Source: Acephala macrosclerotiorum
Lineage: Eukaryota; Ascomycota; Leotiomycetes; Helotiales; Mollisiaceae
DNA length: 64,000 bases
NCBI GenBank assembly: GCA_014904845.1
Contig: MU119244.1
Location: forward strand, 186,001-250,000
Reading direction: 5' to 3'
In this document: one piece after another, positions 1 to 10,731 of the stretch
How positions within the stretch are numbered: the first letter of the stretch is position 1
Layout: each line of letters begins with the position of its first letter
Notes under the pieces: generated by a model
What the model saw: only the letters and a program-made list of their open reading frames with translations
Databases searched by the model: none
What the model was told of the DNA's origin: nothing
Program-made: the position numbers and the translations under genes

Positions 1-270
1 ACACGTGACCATCGAGGACGAACATCTCCTTCCTGGTATCTTTCATGAGCTCTTCGCAGAGATACTCGACAAGCCATCCCACAGTGATCGCTGCGCCCTT
101 GCTATCTTTGGCAGGGACTGACAATTTATGCTTGCGCTCGTCAGAGAAGAGCATCTCTAGGCCGCCCCTGGACTCATGTATTAGCATCCTGTAACCCCCA
201 CGGAAGTTCTGGACTGCGACAGGCCTTACGTGAACTCGACTATGATGGGAATGTCCTCAGCGGAAGCCAT
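1..270 (-). CDS. URM1: Ubiquitin-related modifier 1 (Urm1), 5' part; gene runs off the window start
   Basis: Urm1 is a ubiquitin-fold protein that, once thiocarboxylated, donates sulfur for 2-thiolation of the wobble uridine of tRNA Lys/Glu/Gln; it can also be conjugated to proteins. Exon 1 is 230-270 (starts [13 protein letters not shown]) and exon 2 runs from 167 past the window edge. The intron 168-229 has GT (gtaagg) and AG ends and joins in phase, recreating the family signature FTGGLEMLF. Further matching blocks are [20 protein letters not shown] and KEMFVLDG. About 69 codons of an expected length near 110 are visible, so the C-terminal Gly-Gly lies outside the window. The gene is divergent from ELP2. 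Confidence 0.93.
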
Positions 271-959
271 GGCTGGTGTGTCGTACGATTTAGATGAGTT
301 GCGAGGCTCTGGAGTCTTGGAAATTATGTTTGAAAAAGGATGAAAAGGAAGAGAGGCGATTCGGAAAAAATCCTGTGTTGAAGGGCTCGCTTAGCCCTAA
401 ACCACTGGACCTCTTTACTTATTTTGCTGCAGAATTTATATTTATTTTGACGGCAAGGAGGGTGGGGACCAATGAAACCTAAAATAGATGTAGATCTACC
501 TTTGAGAATCGTTGCTCGTTGCTTGGGTATTTTGGGATAGCATCAATTTTTGGATAATTTGAATGAACGCAAATCCAAGATAGGCAGCTAGTCAAGCACG
601 TGCAGTTATCCTAACACAGGAAATACTCGAGGAATTTGACGGAAGCAGAATCAGACTGACTTTTCAGATCTCGTTCGATATTATTCCCTTTAATGTTAGG
701 TTGTGATGATTCTACCTTGGGCTTTCTGGTTTATTTCTACCTCTTTTTGGAGCTTGCCGTCGGAATCACTTTTAGCGAAAAATCTTCAACCTTGAACGTC
801 AACTTCGTGAAACCATATCGGATCTGCGAAACTCCTTCCTCGTCTGGTACTTTGGTATTGTGTTTTTGTTACCCGCTTCAATAGATGGTTTCACACCGCT
901 ACTTTCACGATTCGTATTTCACAACATCCCTTCTGTCCCAATGATTCGGTGAAGCAAAG
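271..959. promoter_or_regulatory. Shared divergent promoter region of URM1 and ELP2
   Basis: This 689-bp gap lies between the start codons of two head-to-head genes, so both promoters must lie in it. I see no clear TATA box or repeated motif that I could assign. Short open frames in it (294-482, 693-884) have no recognisable domain and I treat them as noise. The only argument for a shared regulatory role is geometry plus the shared pathway of the two genes. Confidence 0.5.
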
Positions 960-3779
960 ATGAGTCAGTTGGGCGCGGAATACCTGGCAGCAGGAGCCAA
1001 CAGACATCCATCTACTGCGGATTGGGATGTTTCTGGCCTGCTAGCATTTGGAACTGATCGGAATGTCGCTCTATGGCGACCACAGGTGAGCTGTCTTGCC
1101 ACTAGTCACGGGACTTGAAGCAATTCGGGACATCAAGTCAGGGCGGAAAAGTTCCAAATCATCCGAGATGTTGATTCTAATCTGTAAAATTTCGGGCTAA
1201 TCATGGTGTAGGACGAAAATTCGCAAGGTTTACTTGCTCTGCTTAGCAGCCACACAGACACCGTAAACGCCGTGAAGTTCATTCCAGAATCGTCAGGGAT
1301 CTTGGTCAGTGGGTCTGTGGACAAGACGCTGAGAGTATGGGATAAAGATCCATCATCAGGGCTGTACACATGTATTCAAACGCTCTCGGATCATCAAAGC
1401 TCTGTCAACTGCGTTGCCGTGTCGAGTCGCTCTTCCAGGATATTCGTCTCGGGAGCTGCCGATGCGACGGTCAAGATCTGGGTTCTGAATGATCAGAATG
1501 TCGCAAACTTGCAGCAGAGCATCGACATTGTCCCTCGCTTTTTCCCCCTTGCCCTGGCATTGAGTCCTTTGGCAGATGCACCTCAATCCTACGTGCTTGC
1601 AGTTGCCGGCACGAAAGACATCATCCAACTCTATGTCAAAGACTCTAAGCAAAGTCCGGACTTCAAGCTGCAAGCTACACTATCCGGTCATGAAGGGTGG
1701 ATACGTTCTTTGGAGTTCACTCAAGAGAGTTTCGAGCCTACTAGCGACCTCATTCTTGCTTCGGCGAGCCAGGACAAGTACATCCGGCTATGGCGAGTTC
1801 ATCAAGGCAAAGAGTTACCAGCTGCTGCAGCTTCAGCCGACCCTTCACTAGGCGCCTTCATGCCAGGAAAGTCTCTCTCAAATAGAGCTCATCGATTCAA
1901 AGCCGAAGGACTTGACTACTCCGCTACCTTCGAAGCACTCTTACTCGGCCACGACGACTGGATTTACAGCACAAAATGGAGAGCTCTTGGCAACAAATTA
2001 CAATTGCTTTCAGCCTCCGCTGATAATTCCCTGGCCATCTGGGAGCCCGATTCTTCAACAAGCGTATGGGTCACTATCGCAAGGATGGGTGAAATCAGTG
2101 CAGAGAAAGGTTCAACAACAGCAACCGGAAGCACAGGTGGATTCTGGACAGGACTCTGGTCACCATCAGGAGAAACGGTAGTATGTCTCGGACGAACAGG
2201 AAGCTGGAGACTATGGAACCATGACCTCGTAGAAGACCGATGGATTCAAGGTGTCGGTATCAGCGGTCACACCCAGTCCATCGCCGGCATCGCCTGGTCC
2301 AAAGAAGGAGAATACCTCCTCTCCACCAGCTCCGACCAAACCACCCGCCTCCACGCAAAATGGAAGCGCGATAACCTCACATCCTGGCATGAAATGGCAC
2401 GACCACAGATCCACGGATATGACTTGAATTGCATCGACTCCCTCGGCTCATCACAATTCGTCTCCGGCGCAGACGAAAAACTCCTCCGCGTCTTCAACGA
2501 ACCCCGAGCCGTCGCCTCTCTCCTCACCAAACTATGTGGCTTCTATTCCTCACATCTCGAAAGTATGCCCGACGCAGCTAATATGCCTGTCCTCGGCCTC
2601 TCAAATAAAGCCATTGAAGCCGTGGATGACGACCAAGAAATCATTAGCCCCAATTACCAGGATCGTGACGCCATTGATCCTGCTTCCATTGTTCACAAAT
2701 CGACACTCAATTTGGATCATCCCCCTCTTGAGGATCATCTTTCGAGACATACATTGTGGCCTGAGACGGAGAAGTTGTATGGACATGGATATGAGATTTC
2801 ATGTTTGGCGGCTAGTCATGATGGGAGCTTGATTGCTACGGCGTGTAAGGCGACGAGTATTGATCATGCTGTTATTAGGTTGTTTGAGACCAACACCTGG
2901 CATGAGGTAGGTCACTTCCCCGCTTCCCTCCTCCTCCATGTCTCTATAGCAGACAGTCCCACTTGCTCCCTCGAATGTCCCTGAACTTCTGGGACATTAA
3001 CTGACATTCCGTCTGTGTAGGTCAAACCACCATTAACAGCACACTCTTTAACCGCCACCCGCCTCCGATTCTCTCCAGACGACAACTACCTCCTCAGCGT
3101 CGGTCGAGACCGACAATGGTCCGTCTTCACCAGAGACGCCTCGGATCCCAACACCTACAAGCAGACATCCTCCAATGCAAAAGGACATTCGAGAATGATA
3201 CTCGACGCAGCTTGGGCACCCACTCCGGAAAGAGTCTTCGCTACCGCGGGACGAGACAAGGAAGTTAAGATCTGGGGTATGGATGATGGAGGAGTGACCT
3301 TTGGGGTTAAGAATAGTATTAAGGAGGAGCATCCTGTTACTGCGATTGATTTTACTACTACGGTGACGGTGAATGGGAAGGTGAGTCTTTTCTCTGGTGC
3401 TCCTGCATTCCAGGGATTTTTCAAGCAGTTAAAGGAATGATACTGACTCGGAAATCTCAGGTATACCTCGCTGTTGGGACGGAAGTTGGGAGAGTGAGGG
3501 TGTATACCTTGGAGGTCAAAGACAACTTCGAGATCAAGGAAGTGGGGTTGAGTTTTCCAAGGCACGTCCGATTTTCTACAGACCCCTCACCCCCTCTCAG
3601 AACTTGCGAAGCTGATAGATAACCACAGCACCTACCCCTTCCCAACAAAAGCCATCACACAACTCGCCTGGAAACCCTCATCACCCACGCACACCGAGTC
3701 ATCCCAGACATTCGAGCTCGCAATAGCAAGCGAAGATAGTTCATTGCGGATCTACTCTATAGCCTATCCTTCTAGTTGA
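960..3779 (+). CDS. ELP2: Elongator complex subunit 2 (WD40 protein)
   Basis: Elp2 is the double beta-propeller scaffold of Elongator, which adds the cm5/mcm5 side chain to wobble uridine of tRNAs. Exons: 960-1085, 1212-2906, 3021-3380, 3461-3561, 3629-3779; all joins keep phase, giving about 810 residues, the usual length of Elp2. WD40 repeats run the whole length (for example SGSVDKTLRVWD, SAADATVKIW-like, SASQDKYIRLW, SASADNSLAIWEP, TSSDQTTRLHAKW, AGRDKEVKIWGM). The stretch WHEMARPQIHGYDLNCI is characteristic of Elp2. The last intron (3562-3628) appears to start with GC (AAG|GCACGT) rather than GT; an alternative weak GT/AG pair (3566-3611) would add a few residues. The start ATG at 960 opens MSQLGAEYLAAGANRHP. 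Confidence 0.95.
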
Positions 3780-4170
3780 TCAAGGATACTTCTATTCCTA
3801 CGCCATTTTTACATGTTGAAAGTCCCTGTTGATATGGGACATTGGTATCTTTGTTGAAGACCTGTGCTATTGAACCTTGCGCCGCGCTTTGCTGTTGAGT
3901 GATGCAAATTCAGATGAAAACGCCAAATAGAACCGATTGATATGACCGCTGTTGAGCCTGGCGCCATTCCCTTTCTTTTTCTGGTTGAATAAGGCCAGAC
4001 CAGTGTATGTTAAATGCTGCGCCGTCCCATGCGAACTGGAGGTGTTGAGGACCTCATGCTTACGCAAAACCAAGACCCCGGCAAAAAAGAGAAAGAAAAT
4101 CGAAAATTCAAGTGCCAACGTCCAGCGAGGGCTGGGACATTATAGCAGCCATCATCACCCATCAGCACCC
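3780..4170. other. Tail-to-tail spacer between ELP2 and CAF16
   Basis: This 391-bp spacer lies between the ends of two convergent genes. It should hold both 3' untranslated regions and polyadenylation signals. I see no further gene in it. Confidence 0.5.
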
Positions 4171-5040
4171 CTAAAACGTCCTCTTCCCCGCCTTAACAGC
4201 ATCCTCCGCCCCATACCCCCCAACACCAGCTGTCAAATACGCCGTCCCTTCGCTCGTTGTCCCTCTGTTTCTCGGCCCTCGTTCCGCCAAATCATCCTTC
4301 AACCACCCCAACACCAACTCCCCCAACCTACTATTCCCCGTCCTCCCATACCCCTTCTCCCCCAACTCAAACGTTTCAATCCCTCCCCACTCCTTCACCT
4401 TCCCCAAACTCATATGTACCAGGTGCGTCGGCCACTCCGCCAAATTATCCAGGATATGCGTTGCGTACACAATCGTACACTCCCTCATCTCTGTCTCTTT
4501 CTTCAAAAACGCCAGGAAATTCGACCGAGAAAGAAGATCAAGATCGACTGTGATTTCGTCTAACAGAAGGATTCTCCAGGGGCGGATTAAGCCCATAGCC
4601 AATTGCACCCTCCTCCTCTCCCCATCACTCACAGCATGCATCCTCCAATCCAAATCAATATCCAAAACACCCACCAGCTCATCCCTTCTCTCCGGATAAA
4701 AATCCCCGCCCACACTCTTCAACAACTCTCTAACCCCAATATCCGTCCTAACGATCGGATTAAGAACCCATTCTAGTCCCAAATATGTGACGCCTTCGAG
4801 GCCGTCTTTGAAGGGATCGAGTCCGCCGACAGAGATGGTGTTTGTAGGTGCGAGGCGTTTACCGGAGAGGAGGCGCAGGAGAGTGGTTTTGCCGGCGCCG
4901 TTGGCGCCGATTAGGAGGGTGCGGGATTTTGGGGGTAAGGAGAGGGTGAGGTTGGTGAGGCCGAGGAGGCCAGTGGGGAAGGTGTAGGAGAGGTTGTTTA
5001 GGTGGATTGAGGGGGCGAGTGTTTGGTCGATTGGTGGCAT
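4171..5040 (-). CDS. CAF16: CAF16-like single ABC ATPase (CCR4-NOT associated)
   Basis: This is a 289-residue stand-alone ABC ATPase without membrane segments, the same length as yeast Caf16, which associates with the CCR4-NOT complex. Visible motifs: Walker A GANGAGKT (about residues 45-52), ABC signature [12 protein letters not shown] (about 137-148), Walker [10 protein letters not shown] (about 156-164) and the H-loop in [17 protein letters not shown] (from about 191). The ABC signature has the Caf16-type SDGERRR form rather than LSGGQ. The gene is a single exon and is divergent from the RMP1-like gene, with 476 bp between the two starts. The biochemical role of Caf16 in filamentous fungi is not well defined. 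Confidence 0.9.
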   Translation of the reverse strand: MPPIDQTLAPSIHLNNLSYTFPTGLLGLTNLTLSLPPKSRTLLIGANGAGKTTLLRLLSGKRLAPTNTISVGGLDPFKDGLEGVTYLGLEWVLNPIVRTDIGVRELLKSVGGDFYPERRDELVGVLDIDLDWRMHAVSDGERRRVQLAMGLIRPWRILLLDEITVDLDLLSRSNFLAFLKKETEMRECTIVYATHILDNLAEWPTHLVHMSLGKVKEWGGIETFELGEKGYGRTGNSRLGELVLGWLKDDLAERGPRNRGTTSEGTAYLTAGVGGYGAEDAVKAGKRTF

Positions 5041-5516
5041 GATGGTGATTGTTGGTAGATGACTGGGGTGAGGTGGTAATTGATATGGGGAGGGGAAGGA
5101 ATTGAAGGAGGGGGAGAGAAGTCGAGGTGGTTGTAAAGAAGGAGAGGCAGAAGTTTGAGAGTGGGGTGACGAGGAGAGGAAAATATTTTGAAGCTCTGCG
5201 TCGATGACGCGCTGATAACGCCTTATCAGCTAGTGTGCAGCCCTTGCAAGGTACCGGGAACGTGGAATTTTCTGTGCTTCTATGACTGTATTCTGCAGTA
5301 AATGCTCGACTGGAACTCGGTAGGTTTGGGGGAAATAACAAGAATTTATCCTACGAACATTTTAGGTCCCGAAAAGGCCCAGCCTAGGAGGGACAATGAT
5401 GGTCACGTGCTGGCCATGAACTCACTTCAAACTCTCCCGCCCCTAAATTCGACCGCTAAACTTCGCCGTTCATCATCCTCATCCAGACTCTTGAATTTTA
5501 TCCGTAATCACTAAAC
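5041..5516. promoter_or_regulatory. Divergent intergenic region CAF16 / RMP1-like
   Basis: This 476-bp gap between two start codons should contain both promoters. There is a GA-rich run just upstream of CAF16 (5075-5180). I see no other gene. Confidence 0.4.
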
Positions 5517-6364
5517 ATGCCGAAATCACGCCTAGCACCATTATCACCGCCTCCAGCCTCCCAAACCACCCAAATCAAATCCTCACTCCACGAAATAAAC
5601 CAACTCCTCCACCTAATCCACCACCGCAACAAAAACCAACACCGCCTGCTAAAATGGTACAAACCATTCTCCATCCTCCGTCGGAACATTGCCAAACTAC
5701 ATTCCGAGGTAGAAATCCTCGAAACGGCGGAGAAGTTTTCTAGTAAAGGAGGGAAGGGGGAGAAGTATGTTAAGGAGGCGAGGGAAGTGGTGGAAGATAG
5801 GGTGGAATTTTTGGGGGAGAGGGTGCTGGGGAGTGCTTATTTGTGAGTTCTTAAATTTCTGGTTTGAGTGATATCCTGTTTTTGTGTAGAAGGGCGTGAT
5901 ATGGGCCATTGCTAAAGAGAAATAGAGCATTTTCAACTGTGGTGAAGAATTTACAGTATGCGCATTTGGGGGTTATGCTTTTGGGGATGTTGGCTAGGAT
6001 TCGGAGTGTGATTCGACCGTTGGGGAAGGAGAAGCCCGAGGAAGACGAAGAGGAGGATGAGGAGGAGGTTTTCCTTAAACGAAGTGAGCAGGTAATGGAG
6101 CTGGCACGTGAGGATGAAGATATGCAGGATCTTGGAGAGGTGGTGAGGCGGGAGGAGCTCGCTCAGGACGAGGAACAGGATGAGGAAGAAGAGACCCAGG
6201 CCGTACCAAAGACACTAAAAGGCAAACGAGCAAAGGCCAAAGCCATGTCCCTACTAGACAGCGATTCCGAATCCCGGCCGAGGAAAAGTAGTAAGGAGGA
6301 GAAGAAAAAGAAAAAGCGGAAAAGAGGCGATGCCTTTGATGATCTATTTGATGGTCTAATTTGA
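5517..6364 (+). CDS. RMP1: RNase MRP subunit RMP1-like protein
   Basis: Probable protein component of RNase MRP, the ribonucleoprotein that cleaves pre-rRNA at site A3. The N-terminal region has the Rmp1 signature: HHRNKNQHRLLKWYKPFSIL followed by RRNIAKLHSEVE (from about residue 36). A central helical part (AFSTVVKNLQYAHLGVML) is followed by a long acidic segment and a basic C-terminus ending DAFDDLFDGLI. Exon 1 is 5517-5842; intron starts gtgagt. The acceptor is ambiguous: AG ending at 5919 and AG ending at 5925 are both in frame (256 or 254 residues), while the first TAG at 5887-5889 would lead straight to a stop. The 3' end lies 84 bp from the convergent GPI7 stop. Confidence 0.75.
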
Positions 6365-6448
6365 ATCTCCTTAATGTTAAAGCCTAGCCTCCTTCAGATA
6401 CCTTTTGCCCGCATGACCCTGCCTTCTTTTTCTCCTCTTTCTTCCTAT

Positions 6449-9424
6449 CTATGCATACTGCTTTCCCAACCAATAAAGCGCACTCCCAAACCCCAAATTA
6501 ACAACAAGATGCTGCCCCAGACACCACGCCATACTATACAAATACTTCGGACTAAACACCGTCCAAATAAAAAGATGGGTCCTCAATAACGTACAAGCAG
6601 CCATCACAAATACCAAACTACTCGTCACAAACAGTGTCAACAACGACAAATGCTGTCTTATAATATCCTTTTGTCCCATCTTACTCAAGTTCAGAAGCAT
6701 GAGATTTGTAGCTGAAGTCCAGAATATAGGACCGGCCCAATTACTGACGAAAGTTAGAATACCGACGGCGATGACGTTATAGCCAGAGACGCCGTTGTAG
6801 GCGCTGGAGAGGTCGATGGAAGAGATGGCGTTGGAGCCGCCGAAGGCGAAGAAAGAGAGGTGTTGGAGGAGGAGGGAGGTGGTGGTTATTTCTATGAGGT
6901 TGAGGTCCATGCTGTTGAGGAGGTAGTATTGGAGTTCGAATAGGAGGAGTAAGGGAATATTTGTTGCTCTTGATTGAGTGATGAGGAGGAGAGTGAGTAG
7001 ATCGTGCATTGTTCGCATTGTGTCTGGAATTTTGTTAGTGATTTTGCAAGATAGAAAGGCAATACATACTGTTAGACCCTGGCTTCTTCCTTGGACTGAA
7101 GCCTGAAATCAAAGTGTAAATTAATGCGAGACCGATGGCGATGAAAACTACCCTTGCTCTTGCCACCAAAGAGACGCCGACTTCACTATCGGCCATTGAT
7201 TTTGCAATGCCAACCATGAGCTCAGGGGAATCCTCGTGGGTAAAGGCCAACTTGAAAGTCAGACCAGCTGTAGCTAAGGTGGTAGCAATGGCGCCTGCAG
7301 CAATTTGAGGGAAACGAGAGAACGCTCTAGCAGCAAGACACTGAAGGTTCCAAAGATATGTGAATGCTACAAGGGACCAGAGTACGTATCGATGCTCAGA
7401 GAAGAATGTTCGGGCAATGTCTGGTTCGCCTGCGAACTTCTGCCCTGTTTGATTCCACCTCCGGGCAACTCTTGTTGCGATGAGTATTGCTATTGAGCTG
7501 CAAGCAAGGTGGCGTGCATTGATCGTCTGTTTGCGGTGGCTGTTGAAGAATTAGTCCCAATGCTCACTTGAAAAGAATAGAACATACCATTTCACCCATA
7601 GTAACGTCAGCCATGCAGTGGTAGCCCAATACCAGAAGTGATGCTCTTCTTCAACGTAGCTACTGGCAAACATCATGATGCCGTACAGAAGGGATACCCC
7701 AATGATCGGGGAAGTTTCTCTGACGGCGCTGGCAACTGTTGGACCAGCTGCAATAGCAGCAAGAGACAGAGCAGCGGTTGCTACTGACTGGCCAGTGACA
7801 AGCCTAGGCATATCATAATTACTTGCAGTGCTGCTCATGAGTTCTTGTGCTTGCTTGAGCCACTGTTTTGTATCAGTGACGGCTCCATTAAAAATGCAAA
7901 GGGACTGACTGACCTTGGCAACAGAATAGAGCCAATCTTCGGTATTTTCATAGTCTTTCTCAGGACTTGGTAAAGACTGCATAATACCTCTCCATCGACA
8001 TGAGAGCTCGTCAACCTCATCTGAAGTTTCACAGTCTGAAGAAGGGCCGGCGATTCTGAATGAGGGAAAGGTAGTCGTAACAACACTAAGAATTTGTCTC
8101 GCATTGCGAAGCAAGATTTGCACTTTATCGCTCTCTGTTTCCGAGTCAGTATCTGTTAAATCTGGATAGTTCTCCGATGCTTACTGCTTGACCAGAATGG
8201 AAGAAAATGGGGAATGAATGTTCCAAGGTTATTCTTTGGGACTGGAAAGCCGAGCAGTGCTCCCAATGTTGGAGCTATATCTGACTGTTCAATAGTAAAG
8301 TAGTACTGGAAGTCCTCCTTGTATGGTGCAGGGGACTGAACACCTCGACCGATACTCTTTAGTTTAGGCGATATGAAGACAAGTGCAGGTGAAGTCTCTC
8401 CAGGAGCAGAACCACCATGGTTTCCTGCATCGTTCATACCATGGTCTCCAAGAAGCACAAGCAGTGTTGACTGAAGATGGTCCTTGGTTGTCATAGCGTC
8501 GTAGATTTGGTTCACAATGCCATCCATTTCATGCTGTTTGGGAATCATGTTGGGTCTAGATTTAGTTAGTACAGTTCAGTCAATTTGGGTAGAAAAGGCA
8601 TGCCCTCGAGGGCCAGTTTTATGGCCAATATGATCTAGTCCGAGGTAATGCAGAACCATGGTGTTCCAATCATTTTTTCTCAATTCTTCCGGAACGTGTC
8701 TGGTGACATTATTGTCCACCTCCGTGAAATCCTAACAATATATATTCAGCTATGCTAATTACAGATACGACACCTAGACTGACCGAAACGAAGAAGCTTG
8801 ATGTTCCATCTGTTCGGTCAAAAGTCTCGGGAAAGAGCTTTAACCATGTATCATCGCCGTACATGACCAATTTGCCAGTCTCTTTTGCTTTCATTTGTGC
8901 AATCCAGGTATCCTGGGTCGCAAGCGTAGAAGACGTATCAGATTCTGCAAAGTTCAGAATCACATCCAGGAAAGACGGTATAGAGCCAGTAGTAATAGCC
9001 TTGATTCTCGGCATTGTAATGGTCGGAGAGGTGGCATGGGCAGTAAATGGGAGAGCTGCTCCGTTGGAGATGAGGCTGCGTGTTCCGTCAGTTCCAAGAT
9101 TATAGAAGCTTGCAAATGTGGCACATACTTTTGCGTGAAACCAAACCCAGAGACATTGCCATAGACAAAGTCACTGCATCAATCAGTCTCCTTCCGTATC
9201 CCAATTCTTAGTGGATCCTACCTTCGAAGAGCATCCACTACCATGAATATGACCTTGTCAAATGGCGCCTCTGGTGGTGCTGCATATCCCTCCAAAGCTT
9301 CATACTGAGCCAGACCAGAGAGGAAAGGTTTGTAAGGAAAGAAGCCGCTGGCGAAGATCAGTATTGCGACTGGTATGAGGATGTTGGCAGCCAGGATGGC
9401 GAGGGTCGAAACTCGATTTGTCAT
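6449..9424 (-). CDS. LAS21/GPI7: GPI ethanolamine phosphate transferase 2
   Basis: Gpi7/Las21 is an ER multi-pass enzyme that adds phosphoethanolamine to the second mannose of the GPI anchor. Nine exons fit in phase: 9222-9424, 9129-9173, 9075-8784, 8604-8731, 8185-8555, 7914-8134, 7588-7862, 7070-7539, 6449-7023, about 859 residues. A signal-anchor (AILAANILIPVAILIFASGF) precedes FFPYKPFL. The alkaline-phosphatase-fold catalytic part shows VIFMVVDALRSDFVYG, SPTITMPRIKAITTGS (catalytic Thr), HYLGLDHIGHK and LLGDHGMNDAGNHGG. The C-terminal half is many membrane segments, with RRWNQTGQKFAGEPDI typical of Gpi7. The intron 8556-8603 seems to be GC-AG (GAGG|GCATGC), with a perfect TACTAAC branch site. 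Between exons at 8135-8184 I chose the 50-nt intron over a 32-nt one. Confidence 0.93.
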
Positions 9425-9858
9425 GTTGCTGGACTCGGGCAGCCACAGCAGTGAGGTTAGCAGATCTCCAAGAGATATATCAAGTGAGGTAGTGCTGGGC
9501 GAGAATCTGCCATTATTTTCCTTGAAGCATTTGTTCTTGAGGAGTAGAAGTCGCGCTGAAGCAATCTGGCATTGACGAACGCGTCTAAAACTCGGAATCC
9601 GATACGAGGCCGATAAGAAATTATTGTCTGAACCTTCTGAGGGCCTCGAGCAGTATTAACGAGCGAGAGAAAAGTCTGGGACATTTTCCGTCATCAATTC
9701 ATTGAATTCTGCTTGATATAAGAGCCACAGAAAGCTGTACTTTCAAAGGATTCCTCAATGCGCCAGCAAATGCACCCAAGAGACAGACGTCTCACAATAC
9801 CATAACTCCCCCACCATGTGTTCACAAACGCCATCACTGAAACTCAGGATATTATGCT
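9425..9858. other. Spacer upstream of GPI7, downstream of the DUF2423 gene
   Basis: This 434-bp gap lies between two genes on the minus strand. It should carry the GPI7 promoter and leader and the end of the DUF2423 transcript. A 75-codon minus-strand open frame (9457-9684) lies in the probable GPI7 leader; it has no domain, and I do not call it a gene. Confidence 0.4.
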
Positions 9859-10357
9859 CTACTTCTTGCCCTTCGACTTTCCAACCTTCTTCCCGTTCTT
9901 GTATTTGGGGAATACGATCGAGGATTTCCTACTGCTTCGTCTCTTCTCAATTCTGCCTTTCCCAGTGGGTTTGGATCGAGTGGTAGACTTGGTAGGATCT
10001 TGATCTATCTCCATCTCTGTTAAAAAAGCTATTAGCTATACGCCCATTAAATTTGATTGAAGTATCCTGGTAGCTTACCTTCTGTCTCCTTCTTGTCTGC
10101 GTCGGGAACTGTATTGTCTTCTGAAGCGGCTACTTCATGTCAATAGCCAACCACTTTCAAGCCCAGGAACAGAACATACGGTCTTCTGCATACATGGCGA
10201 CGTCCTCCTTCACTGTTTCGGGCTTGGGCTGCGATGCTAATTCGAGAAGCTTTGCTGAGAGTCTCTCTACTCTGGCGCTTTCGACTGGACCGAAGACTTT
10301 GCTCTTGAGTTTGGCATTATTCGCCTTCTTTGTGCTTGCTCGTGCACCTTTCGCCAT
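9859..10357 (-). CDS. DUF2423 family protein (YBL028C-like, probable nucleolar)
   Basis: A small basic protein of about 129 residues in three exons: 10180-10357, 10079-10132, 9859-10016; both introns are GT-AG and in phase. It starts MAKGARASTKKANNAKLKSK and continues VFGPVESARVERLSAKLLEL, the DUF2423 N-terminal pattern shared with yeast YBL028C, a ribosome-assembly-associated nucleolar protein. The C-terminus is lysine-rich (SSIVFPKYKNGKKVGKSKGKK pattern, shown here only as a description of composition). The start is divergent from the SIZ-type ligase gene with 374 bp between them. The molecular role is not established; I infer a nucleolar location from composition and family. Confidence 0.82.
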
Positions 10358-10731
10358 GACTGATGAGCTTGCGTGAATGATAAAAATGGAATTGTTGGCG
10401 ATGAATGTTCGTTCCCAAAGTCAATCCAAATTATTCAAGATCAATTCACATTCACCCAAAAACTCAAGTGGAAGAATAAATTTCTCGCTCAATTAGGCTT
10501 AGCCCTCTAATTCTGCCCATCCATCTGTACACCGCACGGAAGGCGCATCATGACTGTGAGAGAGTCGCCCATTATAGACTCAAGAAAATCACGACTTGCG
10601 ATAGAGCTTGCTACTTTCTAAGACAGACAAAGACCTCGACCCTTCAAAGTTCCTATCAACGATCCCCAACCTTTTGGATACCTCCTTATGCCTTCGCGCG
10701 GCGAGGAAGACCTTTCTGCCAATTAAGAGAA
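10358..10731. promoter_or_regulatory. Divergent region DUF2423 gene / SIZ gene
   Basis: This 374-bp gap between two opposite start codons holds both promoters by position. No motif stands out. Confidence 0.4.

Noticed and set aside
4257..4553. Plus-strand open frame, Pro/Ser/Thr-rich
   Set aside because: It is the reverse of the CAF16 coding exon, and its composition is the expected shadow.
8135..8184. A 32-nt intron in GPI7 (acceptor at 8153)
   Set aside because: Shorter than any other intron here and without a branch site. The in-frame 50-nt alternative has a CTGAC branch and a better acceptor.
9457..9684. 75-codon minus-strand frame upstream of GPI7
   Set aside because: No domain; it cannot be joined to GPI7 and probably lies in its leader or is chance.
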